Positions 51,835-60,101 of a stretch of 64,000 nucleotides of DNA are shown here, in pieces. Under the pieces are notes generated by a model. It made no database searches. It was not told the DNA's origin and worked only from the letters and a program-made list of their open reading frames with translations. A program made the translations under genes and the position numbers. Source of the stretch: Novosphingobium sp. KA1. GTDB lineage: Bacteria; Pseudomonadota; Alphaproteobacteria; Sphingomonadales; Sphingomonadaceae. Where the stretch lies: contig NZ_CP021247.1 in the NCBI RefSeq assembly GCF_017309955.1, positions 3,001,001-3,065,000 of the forward strand, given 5' to 3'. How positions within the stretch are numbered: the stretch's first letter is position 1; the number at the start of each line of letters is the position of its first letter.

Positions 51835-53634
51835 TCAGTCGAGGAACGCGGCATCGTCGACGTGGAGTTCGGCCTGCGGACGGCTGCCCCAATCGTCGAT
51901 CTTGGCCCGTCCGGCGAGCCACAGGCGGCGTCCCTGCGAGGCGTGGAGCAGGGCCTGCCCGAGGTCGCTTTCGGCGGCGCGGAATGCCATCGCCTTGAAG
52001 CGGCCGCCGTCGTTGCCCCCAACGATCAGGCGCACGTGATCGGCGCCCACCGTGTCCGCCTTGAGGATGCGCACCGGGCCCACCGCGACGCGAGGGCCGG
52101 GCCAGCCCATGCCGTATGGGCCGGCACTCTCGAGGGTTTCCACGAGGTCAGGCGTCAGGCCTCCGGGGGCGAGCGCAAGGTCCAGCAGCATCGACTGGTG
52201 GGCGCTGGCATGGGCAACGTCGTTGGCGAGGCGGGAATCGAGCCATTCGGACAGCGCCTCCAGCTTGTCGGGAGCGATGGTGAGGCCCGCTGCCATGGCG
52301 TGGCCGCCGCCCGCGACCAGCAGGCCGGCCTCGCGCGCGGCAATGATCGCGGCGCCGAGGTCGACGCCGGAGATCGAGCGGCCGGACCCCTTGCCGTTGC
52401 CGTTCTCGTCGGCGTCCAGGGCGATGACGAGGGTGGGCTTGCCGGTCTTTTCCTTGATCCGGCCCGCGACGATGCCGATCACGCCCGGATGCCAGCCAGC
52501 CCCCGCGACAACGATGACCGCGCGGTTGTGCTGGGCGTGGAGCTGTGCCTCTGCCGCTTCCTGCACGGCCTGCTCGATGGCGCGGCGCTCGTCGTTGAGA
52601 CGCGAGAGCTGGGCGGCGATGTCGCGGGCTTCGTCGGCGTCGGTGGTGGTGAGAAGCCGGACCCCGAGCGTCGATTCGCCGACACGGCCGCCTGCGTTGA
52701 TGCGCGGGCCGAGCGCGAAACCGAGGTCGGAGCACGTCGGGGCGCGGCTGAGGCGGCTCGCATCGATGAGGGCGGACATGCCGATGTTGTCGCGCCGGGC
52801 CATGATCCGGAGGCCTTGCGCCACGAGGGCCCGGTTGAGGCCGTGGAGCGCGGCGACGTCCGCCACCGTACCCAGGGCGACAAGATCGAGCAGGGCAAAG
52901 AGATCGGGCTCGCGCCGGTTCGCGAAGAAGCCGCGGCGGCGCAGGACACGCACCGTCGCCACCGCCAGCAGAAAGGCGACGCCGACGGCGGCCAGATGGC
53001 CATGAGAGGCGGCAAGCTCGTTCTCGTCGAGGCGGTTGGGATTGACCAGCGCCATCGCGCGCGGCAGCACGGCGGCGCACTTGTGGTGGTCGACCACGAC
53101 CACGTCGACGCCGGCGTTGCTTGCCATTTCCAGCGCTTCGTAGGCCATGGCGCCGCAATCGACGGTGACGATCAGGCTTGATCCTTCTCCGGCGATTCGC
53201 ACCAGCGCCTCGCCGCTCGGGCCGTAGCCTTCGAGCAGGCGATCGGGGATGTAGTAGCGGGCCTCGTGGCCGAGTTCGCGCAGCAGCAGGATCAGCAGGG
53301 CGGCGCTGGTGGCGCCGTCGACGTCGTAGTCGCCGTAGATCGTGACCGTCTCGTTGGTGAGCACGGCCTGCGCCAGTCGCTCCGCCGCGGCGTCCATGTC
53401 GCGGAATTCCGAAGGGTCGGGCAGGAACGCGCGCAGCGAGGGATTGCGGTGCCGGTCGAGGTCTTCACGCGGAACCCCGCGCGAGAGCAGGAGCTGCGTG
53501 ACGATATCGTCGGTCATGCCGCCGCCGAAGATGCCGTCGGGCTCTGAAAGGTCCATGTTGCCGCCGCGCCAGCGCCAGGATTTGCCGGAGAGCGAGCGGT
53601 CGATGCCGAAAACGGCTGCGGGTCGGGATGCCAT
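51835..53634 (-). CDS. recJ: Single-stranded-DNA-specific exonuclease RecJ
   Basis: A 599-residue 5'-3' exonuclease for recombination and mismatch repair. The DHH-family motifs are present: TIYGDYDVDGATSAALLI (motif I), IVTVDCGAMA (motif II), DVVVVDHHKC (DHH, motif III) and ALGTVADVAALHG (motif IV). The DHHA1 region has GAGWHPGVIGIVAGRIKEKT and GGGHAMAAGLT. Length and motif order are normal. Its 3' end lies 168 bp from the tRNA-Glu cluster. Confidence 0.95.
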   Translation of the reverse strand: MASRPAAVFGIDRSLSGKSWRWRGGNMDLSEPDGIFGGGMTDDIVTQLLLSRGVPREDLDRHRNPSLRAFLPDPSEFRDMDAAAERLAQAVLTNETVTIYGDYDVDGATSAALLILLLRELGHEARYYIPDRLLEGYGPSGEALVRIAGEGSSLIVTVDCGAMAYEALEMASNAGVDVVVVDHHKCAAVLPRAMALVNPNRLDENELAASHGHLAAVGVAFLLAVATVRVLRRRGFFANRREPDLFALLDLVALGTVADVAALHGLNRALVAQGLRIMARRDNIGMSALIDASRLSRAPTCSDLGFALGPRINAGGRVGESTLGVRLLTTTDADEARDIAAQLSRLNDERRAIEQAVQEAAEAQLHAQHNRAVIVVAGAGWHPGVIGIVAGRIKEKTGKPTLVIALDADENGNGKGSGRSISGVDLGAAIIAAREAGLLVAGGGHAMAAGLTIAPDKLEALSEWLDSRLANDVAHASAHQSMLLDLALAPGGLTPDLVETLESAGPYGMGWPGPRVAVGPVRILKADTVGADHVRLIVGGNDGGRFKAMAFRAAESDLGQALLHASQGRRLWLAGRAKIDDWGSRPQAELHVDDAAFLD

Positions 53635-53806
53635 GGCGGTCGGTTATACCACCCGGCGGCGAACGGCCAGTGCGCAGCGATACGGTTGGCGCGATGATCG
53701 CGAAATGGAGGGGGCGGAACGGCGCAATCATGCCTATGGGCGGGGCGATAATGGGCGTATGATCGCGGCGAAAAGCCGTGTGCATGGATGGAAGAGGAGG
53801 CGATCG

Positions 53807-54280
53807 ATGATCGCAGTGGTCTGGCACAGCCGAACCGGCGCCGCGCGCGCCATGTCCATCGCCATTTCCGACGGGGCCGGAGAAGCGGCCTATCTGCTTC
53901 CGGCGGCGGAGGCGATGCCCGCGATCCTGCTGGGCGCGCAGGGTTATGTCTTTGTCTGCCCGGAAAACCTCGGCACCATGTCGGGCATGATGAAGGAGAT
54001 GTTCGACCGGTGCTATTACCCGCTGCTCGGCCGGATCGAGGGGCGGCCTTATGCCACCGCCATTGCCGCCGGAAGCGATGGCAGCGGGGCACAGGCGCAG
54101 ATCGACCGCATCGTCACCGGATGGCGTCTGCGCCGTGTCGCACAGCCGCTGGTCGTGCATCTCGACGCGCAGACGCCGCGCGAGATCCTCGCCGAAAAGA
54201 CCGTTTCGCGCGAGGATCTGGGGGCCTGCTGCGAACTCGGCATGGCCTTTGCCGAGGGGCTGGCGCTGGGTATTTTCTGA
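53807..54280 (+). CDS. Flavodoxin-like protein
   Basis: A 157-residue single-domain protein with a flavodoxin fold. The FMN phosphate loop is VVWHSRTGAARAM, the second loop VFVCPENLGTMSGMMKEMFD and the third AIAAGSDGSGAQAQ. It may be an NAD(P)H-dependent FMN oxidoreductase or a WrbA/flavodoxin-like electron carrier. AGGAGG at 53795-53800 fixes the ATG at 53807. A separate gene of unknown function follows 102 bp downstream. Confidence 0.82.
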   Translation: MIAVVWHSRTGAARAMSIAISDGAGEAAYLLPAAEAMPAILLGAQGYVFVCPENLGTMSGMMKEMFDRCYYPLLGRIEGRPYATAIAAGSDGSGAQAQIDRIVTGWRLRRVAQPLVVHLDAQTPREILAEKTVSREDLGACCELGMAFAEGLALGIF

Positions 54281-54382
54281 CGCCGCTTGCAGCCCGGCAT
54301 TTCAATATTTTAACGCCACCCTCGGGGGTGCGTTCATGCTTGGTACGAAGGGCAGAACGGACTCGACGCCAGAGGCGAATTG

Positions 54383-55180
54383 ATGCCAATTGTGACGGTG
54401 GAAACGGATGAGCCGGTGAGCCTTGATGTTCTGACTTGCGAAGGGCCCGTGCGCCATTCGGAGGGCGGTGTTTCGCTGCTGTTCGAAGCGGGCTGTCGTC
54501 CCTCGGCGGATGACATGGCCCGGTTGTTCGATGGCGGCGGGACGACCGCACGGATCAGTCACCGTCCCCGGCAGGATGAGGGTTGGCTGGAACTGCTGTC
54601 GAGCGGCCTGACGTTCGACATGTCCGGCCTGAAGCCGGGCGCAGGTTCGCCGGTGCCGGCACCGCAGCATGTCTATGGGTTCGAGCAGTCGATGCCCCGC
54701 TTCCAGGCTCTGGAGGCGGTGGAGATCGCGCCGGGGAGACATATCGCGGCAGGACGGGCGATGCTGCCGGTGGTGCGTACGCTGGCGGGGCTGGCGGCCG
54801 GGCTTGCACTGCAGGCACCGGTGGTAGCGGTGGTCTGGCACAGCGCGGGAACGGCGATGGCTCCTGCCTATTTCGCGCGAATCGTGATGAACTGGCTGGG
54901 CGGCGGGGCATTCCCCGCGCTCGGTCTTGCCGCATTGGTGCCTGCGCCGGACGGCAGCGTGGCCAGCCAGGGGCTTGCCGCGTTCACCGGACAGGAATTC
55001 CAGCTCGAAGCTGCCCAGGGCGAGGCGCGGGCCGAGACCATCAAGCTTGCCATCCGCGTGGCCGATTTTCTGGTGCGGCACGGCGCGATGACCCGGCCCG
55101 AACCGATCGAGGGCGGGAACGGGCTGTTTGCCGAACCTTCGCAAGTCGGCAACCTCGTGTGGATCTGGCGCCAGGGTTGA
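54383..55180 (+). CDS. Protein of unknown function (possibly DUF4261-like)
   Basis: A 265-residue soluble protein without a signal peptide. The N-terminal part (PIVTVETDEPVSLDVLTCEG) and the central AVVWHSAGTAMAPAYFARIV and GGGAFPALGLAALVPAPDGS recall the DUF4261 type, but I am not sure. The ATG at 54383 is used (a TTG one codon earlier is possible). Its end overlaps the possible start of the AHH nuclease gene. No catalytic motif is seen. Confidence 0.6.
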   Translation: MPIVTVETDEPVSLDVLTCEGPVRHSEGGVSLLFEAGCRPSADDMARLFDGGGTTARISHRPRQDEGWLELLSSGLTFDMSGLKPGAGSPVPAPQHVYGFEQSMPRFQALEAVEIAPGRHIAAGRAMLPVVRTLAGLAAGLALQAPVVAVVWHSAGTAMAPAYFARIVMNWLGGGAFPALGLAALVPAPDGSVASQGLAAFTGQEFQLEAAQGEARAETIKLAIRVADFLVRHGAMTRPEPIEGGNGLFAEPSQVGNLVWIWRQG

Positions 55181-55874
55181 GGGAGCCGATCTACCTCTGC
55201 GGCAGTTCCTGTCTTTCCGAGCGGTCAACCGCAGGGGTCAGCCCGATTTTGATCCGGGGCTTCAGCGCCACCACTTGCTGCCGCGCGCCGTGCTCGTGCG
55301 CAAGTCGTTCGTCCGCATGTTCGCCGCCATCGGGCCGGAGCGGCGTCGTTTCGAGGATTTTCGCGATAATGGCCTGCTGCTGCCATGCCGCGAGGAGGCG
55401 GCGCTGCGCATGGGCCTGCCGCTCCACCGCGGCCCGCACCACGGCTATACGCAGCTGGTGGTGGAGCGGGTCGGCCAGATCGAGGCGGATTGGTGCACGG
55501 CGGACCGGCGCGATCCGCGGGGCGCGGCCATGGCCGCGCAGATGCGCCTGGATCTGCTGCGCAAGGCCTTGCGGCGCCTGCTGCTGACACCGAGCGCCCG
55601 TCGCCCCCTGCTCAACCGTCGCGATCCGCTCGGGCAGGGCATCGACTTTGCCGAACTCGACGCGATGGCTGAACTGCTGTGGCAGGGGACGGACGGCGCG
55701 GTTTCGGCAGCGCCGGCGACAGTCATGCCGCCGGGCGCAGCGTTCCTGCCGCCGTTCCCTCAATCGATGCCCGTGCGGCCACGCAGGCTGGCGACGGCCG
55801 ACCGATATTCAGCTTCGAGCGCGGCGACGCGGTCGGCCACGGATTCGATCCGCTCCACCGCGCCTACGCCCTGA
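55128..55874 (+). CDS. AHH-domain nuclease (HNH/EndoVII-like), start uncertain
   Basis: The frame encodes up to 248 residues. LQRHHLLPRAVLV, then FEDFRDNGLLLPCREEAALR and LPLHRGPHHGYTQLVVERVG, match the AHH group of HNH/Endo VII-fold nucleases, including the second His and the LH-x-G-x-H-x-x-Y ending. The true start is unclear: no ATG precedes the domain, and TTG at 55128 would overlap the previous gene by 53 bp. The last 38 codons overlap the minus-strand nitronate monooxygenase gene by 115 bp, so the C-terminus may be an extension. AHH domains occur in toxins and in stand-alone proteins of unknown role. Confidence 0.65.
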   Translation: MPNLRKSATSCGSGARVEGADLPLRQFLSFRAVNRRGQPDFDPGLQRHHLLPRAVLVRKSFVRMFAAIGPERRRFEDFRDNGLLLPCREEAALRMGLPLHRGPHHGYTQLVVERVGQIEADWCTADRRDPRGAAMAAQMRLDLLRKALRRLLLTPSARRPLLNRRDPLGQGIDFAELDAMAELLWQGTDGAVSAAPATVMPPGAAFLPPFPQSMPVRPRRLATADRYSASSAATRSATDSIRSTAPTP

Positions 55875-56710
55875 CCGGCGCCCCAGATGTCCTTCCACGC
55901 CTTGGCTGCGGTATTGCCGCCCGAACCGAAGTCCATCGCGCTCTTGTCCCCCTCCGGCAGGTTGTCGGGATCGAGGCCCGATGCGAGGATCGATGAGCGC
56001 AGGTAATTGCCGTGGACCCCGGTGAACAGGCTGGAATAGACGATGTCGGAGGCATGGCTGTCGACGATCGCCTGCTTGTAGCCGTCGGCAGCATTGGCTT
56101 CGCTGGTGGCGATCCAGGAGCTGCCGATATAGGCGAAGTCGGCGCCCATCGCCTGGGCAGCGAGGATCGAACGGCCGCAGGAAATCGCGCCGGAGAGCGC
56201 CAGCGGCCCGTCGAACCAGCTGCGGATTTCCTGGACCAGTGCGAAGGGGGACTGCGTGCCGGCATGACCGCCGGCACCGGCGGCGACCGCGATCAGGCCG
56301 TCCGCACCCTTTTCGACGGCCTTGCGGGCAAAGCGGTTGTCGATCACGTCATGGAACACCGATCCGCCCCAGCCGTGCACGGCCGCGTTTACCTCGGGGA
56401 TGGCGCCAAGCGAGGTGATGACCAGCGGCACCTTGTGCTTCTCGAGCACGGCAAGGTCGTCCTGGAGGCGGTTGTTGCTCTTGTGGACGATCAGGTTGAC
56501 GGCGAAGGGCGCGGCGCAACCTTCCGTTTCCTCTTCGATCTTGCAAAGCCATTCGTCGAGCTGGCTGGCCGGACGGGCGTTCAGCGCAGGGAAGCTGCCG
56601 ACGATCCCCGAGCGGACCTGGGCAATGACCAGTTCCGGGTTCGAGACGATGAACATCGGCGCCGCGATGACGGGAAGGCGCAAAGTATCGAAAGGCACAG
56701 GAAGAGGCAT
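55760..56710 (-). CDS. Nitronate monooxygenase family protein
   Basis: A 316-residue FMN-dependent TIM-barrel protein of the 2-nitropropane dioxygenase group. It has LPVIAAPMFIVSNPELVIAQ, GSFPALNARP, GADGLIAVAAGAGGHAGTQS, LSGAISCGRSILAAQAMGAD and AYIGSSWIATSEA. Members oxidise nitronates or act as other flavin enzymes such as trans-2-enoyl reductases. The start at 56710 is chosen because the conserved barrel begins right after. It is divergent from the dehydratase at 56935; its 3' end is overlapped by the AHH gene. Confidence 0.88.
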   Translation of the reverse strand: MPLPVPFDTLRLPVIAAPMFIVSNPELVIAQVRSGIVGSFPALNARPASQLDEWLCKIEEETEGCAAPFAVNLIVHKSNNRLQDDLAVLEKHKVPLVITSLGAIPEVNAAVHGWGGSVFHDVIDNRFARKAVEKGADGLIAVAAGAGGHAGTQSPFALVQEIRSWFDGPLALSGAISCGRSILAAQAMGADFAYIGSSWIATSEANAADGYKQAIVDSHASDIVYSSLFTGVHGNYLRSSILASGLDPDNLPEGDKSAMDFGSGGNTAAKAWKDIWGAGQGVGAVERIESVADRVAALEAEYRSAVASLRGRTGID

Positions 56711-56721
56711 GTCCACTCCGT

Positions 56722-56737
56722 TTAATTGATCGATTAA
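56722..56737. promoter_or_regulatory. AT-rich near-palindrome between divergent genes
   Basis: TTAATTGATCGATTAA is an almost perfect palindrome 12 bp before the nitronate monooxygenase ATG (minus strand). It is AT rich in a high-GC window, which suits an operator for a TetR/MarR-type repressor. The regulator is not in view. Confidence 0.4.
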
Positions 56738-56934
56738 CTTCCGGCATAATTGGCGCGCGCGCGCCTGTCGAGAGCGGCGTAGCGCCACGGCGTTACTGTT
56801 CGTGGCGGAGCGGTGCGGGCGTGACGTGGCGTCCTGCTTCTGTAATGAACAGCATTGTCGATCATGAGGGGCCGAGCAGGGCGCCGGATCACGCACGAGG
56901 CCTGTCCATGGCCCGGCAAGGAGAGGACTACGCG

Positions 56935-58110
56935 ATGTCAGAGGCTGCAACCGCCACGTTCGATTGTTCGGATATCGACCAGTATCTCGGCAAGGTCATC
57001 GATTCCGCGCCGATCCGCGAAGTGCTGGGCAACAACGACATTCGCCGCTGGGTCCAGGCGATGCATTATCCCAACCTGCTGCACTTCGACCCCGCCTATG
57101 CGGCTGCCAGCCGTTACGGCAAGCTGGTGGCGCCGCAGAGCTTCCCGATCGTCATGGACGACGGCCACGGCACCGCGCCGTCCTGCGTGGGCTGCATTCC
57201 CAATTCGCACCTGCTGTTCGGCGGCGACGAGTTCTGGCACTATGGCCCGCGCGTGTTTGGCGGCGATACCGTCACCAACGAGCGTATTCCCTTCGACTAC
57301 GTCGTCAAGAACACCGGTTTCGGCCCGACCTGCTTCCAGCGCGGTGACAATTTCTATCGTAACCAGCACGGCGAACTGATCGCCAAGCAGCGCTCCACCG
57401 CGATCCGCTACCTCGCCCATGCCGGTGGGGACACCGTCAACACCGCCGAGTTCGAGGAGCCGGAATGGACCGACGAGGAGCTGGAGACGCTGGAAGAGCG
57501 CAAGTTTGCCTGGATCCGGATGCTCCATGAACTGGGGCACAAGGAACGCTGGTGGGATGACGTGACCATCGGCGACCAGCTGCCGGAGCGGGTGTTCGGT
57601 CCGCATACCGTGGCCAGCTTCACCACCGAGTGGCGCGCCTATCTGTTCACCACCTGGGGCACGCTGGATCGCCGCGAACTGGATCTTGCCGCACTGGGCT
57701 TCACGCCGGAAATGGCCGGTCACGAAAACGATCCCCATATGGAACGGATCAATCCGGAGCTGACGGATGGCGCCTATTTCGGGCCTTCGCGCGGGCATCT
57801 GTTCCCGAAATACGCCCGCAAGATCGGCATGCCGCGCGCGTATGGTTACGGCGCGTCGATGGGGGCGTGGGTGACGGACTACCTGTCCGGTTGGGCCGGG
57901 GAATGGGGCATGGTTGTCCACTCGACCGCCAATTATCGCGGGCCGGCGCTTTCGGGCGACGTCACGATCCAGACTGCCGAGGTGGTCGACAAGCTGGTGG
58001 ACGATGAAGGCCGTCATCTGGTGCAGGTGAAGCACAAGATGACGAACCAGAAGGGCACGCTGATGTGCGCCGGCCTGGCCGAGATCGCGCTGCCCAGGAA
58101 GCCGGGCTGA
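56935..58110 (+). CDS. MaoC-like double-hotdog acyl dehydratase (FAS1-type dehydratase region)
   Basis: A 391-residue protein with two hotdog domains. The N-terminal half (VLGNNDIRRWVQAMHYPNLL, FDPAYAAASRYGKLVAPQSF) is FAS1-dehydratase-like; the C-terminal half (MPRAYGYGASMGAWVTDYLS, GPALSGDVTIQTAEVVDK) is a second hotdog. Such proteins hydrate or dehydrate 2-enoyl-CoA esters, often in steroid catabolism. AAGGAGAGG precedes the ATG at 56935. It is divergent from the nitronate monooxygenase. Confidence 0.83.
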   Translation: MSEAATATFDCSDIDQYLGKVIDSAPIREVLGNNDIRRWVQAMHYPNLLHFDPAYAAASRYGKLVAPQSFPIVMDDGHGTAPSCVGCIPNSHLLFGGDEFWHYGPRVFGGDTVTNERIPFDYVVKNTGFGPTCFQRGDNFYRNQHGELIAKQRSTAIRYLAHAGGDTVNTAEFEEPEWTDEELETLEERKFAWIRMLHELGHKERWWDDVTIGDQLPERVFGPHTVASFTTEWRAYLFTTWGTLDRRELDLAALGFTPEMAGHENDPHMERINPELTDGAYFGPSRGHLFPKYARKIGMPRAYGYGASMGAWVTDYLSGWAGEWGMVVHSTANYRGPALSGDVTIQTAEVVDKLVDDEGRHLVQVKHKMTNQKGTLMCAGLAEIALPRKPG

Positions 58111-58116
58111 GCGCGA

Positions 58117-58674
58117 TCACGTGCCGGGGACGGCGGAGGGAGGGCTGGTCGGAGGGCTGGTCGGGGGGCTGGTCGGAGGTGCTGCGTCCGTGCTTGCGAG
58201 CCGCGGATTGGGGCCGAACCGGTTGCCGCCAGATGTCCCCGGTGCGACCAGGACCAGAAGGTAGGCAAAGGCGAAGGCCGGCAGCAGCGCCCAGTCGAGA
58301 TAGCGGGTGACGGCCTCGATGTTGCCGCGCAGGCCCCAGCCCGCGGTATGCGAAATCGCATCGAGGGCAAGATTCTTGAAGCCGACGATGACCAGTGGAA
58401 GGCTCCACCAGCCGCGCAGGCCTATGTCGTGCATGCGCCGCACGAACAGGGCCAAAGCCGGAAGCGTGGTCGCCGCGGGAATTGCGAACTGTGTCCATGC
58501 CAGCGCCGCGCCTGACAGCAGCAGCGAGGAAATGGCCAGCAGAACCGCGTTGAGCAGCGTTGCCAGCACAAACCAGCCGATGACTTCACTGCGTGCCGAG
58601 CGGCCTTGCAGGCTGAACGTGCCCTGCAGCGTCTGCAGGGCCAGGTGCAGCCAGGATCGGATCTTGTCTTTCAT
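58117..58674 (-). CDS. DUF805 membrane protein with Pro-Thr-Ser tail
   Basis: A 185-residue inner-membrane protein. GTFSLQGRSARSEVIGWFVL, FVRRMHDIGLRGWWSL and NRFGPNP are DUF805 signatures; about four membrane helices are present. The tail PPTSPPTSPPTSPPS comes from a 12-bp tandem repeat (58141-58176). The ATG overlaps the stop of the Amt-like gene (ATGA), so the two proteins are made together. The function of DUF805 is unknown. Confidence 0.87.
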   Translation of the reverse strand: MKDKIRSWLHLALQTLQGTFSLQGRSARSEVIGWFVLATLLNAVLLAISSLLLSGAALAWTQFAIPAATTLPALALFVRRMHDIGLRGWWSLPLVIVGFKNLALDAISHTAGWGLRGNIEAVTRYLDWALLPAFAFAYLLVLVAPGTSGGNRFGPNPRLASTDAAPPTSPPTSPPTSPPSAVPGT

Positions 58675-59984
58675 ACGCTACGGGCAATTCCGTGGCTGCT
58701 GGCGTCAAGCCCGGCGCGCTCGGCGGGCTCCGACACGCGCATCGGGAACAGGATCGAGGCCATGAGCGCGGCGATCGCGCTGACCACTGCCGACCAAATG
58801 GTGATGACGCCGATGGCGATGGCCTGCGCGGCGATCTGTCGGATCATGGTCTGGCCGCCAGCATAGCCGGTCCCGCCGAAATCCACGCTCTGGAACAGCG
58901 CGCAGAGCAGGCTTCCGGCGATGGCGGCCAGGCCGGCGGTGGCAAAGACCGCATTGGTATCGTCGATGGCGAGGCGGGCGAGCAGGCGTTTGCCGTACCA
59001 GGCCGCCAGCGCTCCGACCACACCGGTCAGCATGGCGCCGCCCGGAGAGACAAAGCCCGCGCCGGTGGCGACGGCGGCAAGGCCTGCCAGTACCGCCGGT
59101 CCCGGTTCGGCCAGCCCGGCCTTGCCGTCCTTGCTTGCCGACAGGCGGGCAAGGCCGATCCAGCTCACCACGCTGGCCGCCATGGCAATGTGGCCGTTGA
59201 TGGCAGCGGCTGCCGCGGCGTCGCCCGCCGAGAAGGCCCATCCCGCGCAGAGCGCAATTCCGCCGATCCAGACAAGGCCGCTGCCGGTCAGCGACAGGGC
59301 ATTTGCCTGCACGGCGGGGTCAGCGAGGCTGGCGGGGCAGGGGTCAAGGCGTCGGCCCATCATGAGCGCCACGACCAGCGCCGATATGCCCGCAGGCAGG
59401 AACAGCCCCAGCCCGCCGGCCCAGTCGAGCGCGCCGAGCGATCGGGCCAGCCAGCCGCCACCCCAGATCCAATGGGCGAGAGGCGCGGCGACCATTGCGG
59501 TCCAGAGCGCCGAGAACAGCATGACCCAGCCGAAGCGGGCCCGCTCGGCCCAGGCGCCGGTCATCAGCACCGGGGCGATGGTCGCCACGGCAAGCTGGAA
59601 CAGCACGAAGGCACTCTCGGGAACCGCCGTACCGGGGCGAAGGTCGGAAAGGTGGATCAGCATCCAGGCATTGCCTGCGCCGATCCAGCCGCCGGAAACG
59701 TCCCCGAAGGCGATGGTGTAGCCGGCAACGGTCCAGACAAGCGTCACCACGGCGGTGATCGAGAGCGATTGCAGGAGGACGGACATCCGGTTGCCCGGCC
59801 GCAGCCGGCCGCAATGCTGGAGTGCGATCCCGGACAGGCCCGCCAGCAGCACCAGCGCGGCCGCCGCGAGCAGGGCGGCCGTGTCGCCGCTGTCCGCGCG
59901 GTCAGGCAAACCGGCCTGAGCCCAGGCCGGCACGGGCAGCGCGCCGAGCATGGCCGCAAGGGCCAAGGTGCTGCGCTTGATCAT
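58671..59984 (-). CDS. Amt-family protein lacking both pore histidines
   Basis: A 437-residue member of the ammonium transporter fold with an N-terminal signal peptide (STLALAAMLGALPVPAWAQA) and about eleven hydrophobic helices. The scaffold is recognisable: VPESAFVLFQLAVATIAPVL, GAWAERARFGWVMLFSALW, PLAHWIWGGGWLARSLGALDWAGG. Both pore histidines of AmtB are absent: the first is F195 (in AGGLGLFLPAG), the second A350 (in DDTNAVFATAGLA). The region of the second gate Phe (VWIGGIALCAG) is also changed. D187 remains. Ammonium transport by the known mechanism is doubtful. ATG at 59984 follows GGGG at 59992-59995. Confidence 0.85.
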   Translation of the reverse strand: MIKRSTLALAAMLGALPVPAWAQAGLPDRADSGDTAALLAAAALVLLAGLSGIALQHCGRLRPGNRMSVLLQSLSITAVVTLVWTVAGYTIAFGDVSGGWIGAGNAWMLIHLSDLRPGTAVPESAFVLFQLAVATIAPVLMTGAWAERARFGWVMLFSALWTAMVAAPLAHWIWGGGWLARSLGALDWAGGLGLFLPAGISALVVALMMGRRLDPCPASLADPAVQANALSLTGSGLVWIGGIALCAGWAFSAGDAAAAAAINGHIAMAASVVSWIGLARLSASKDGKAGLAEPGPAVLAGLAAVATGAGFVSPGGAMLTGVVGALAAWYGKRLLARLAIDDTNAVFATAGLAAIAGSLLCALFQSVDFGGTGYAGGQTMIRQIAAQAIAIGVITIWSAVVSAIAALMASILFPMRVSEPAERAGLDASSHGIARSV

Positions 59985-60101
59985 CAACATTCCCCTGAAA
60001 CGCACCGGTCCCACGAACCGGCCCCCAGGGGCCAGTCTAGTGCAGGAAGTCGTGCATAGACAAGCGCATGCAGGGCGCAAGCAGGTTAGGTAAAAGCCCG
60101 A

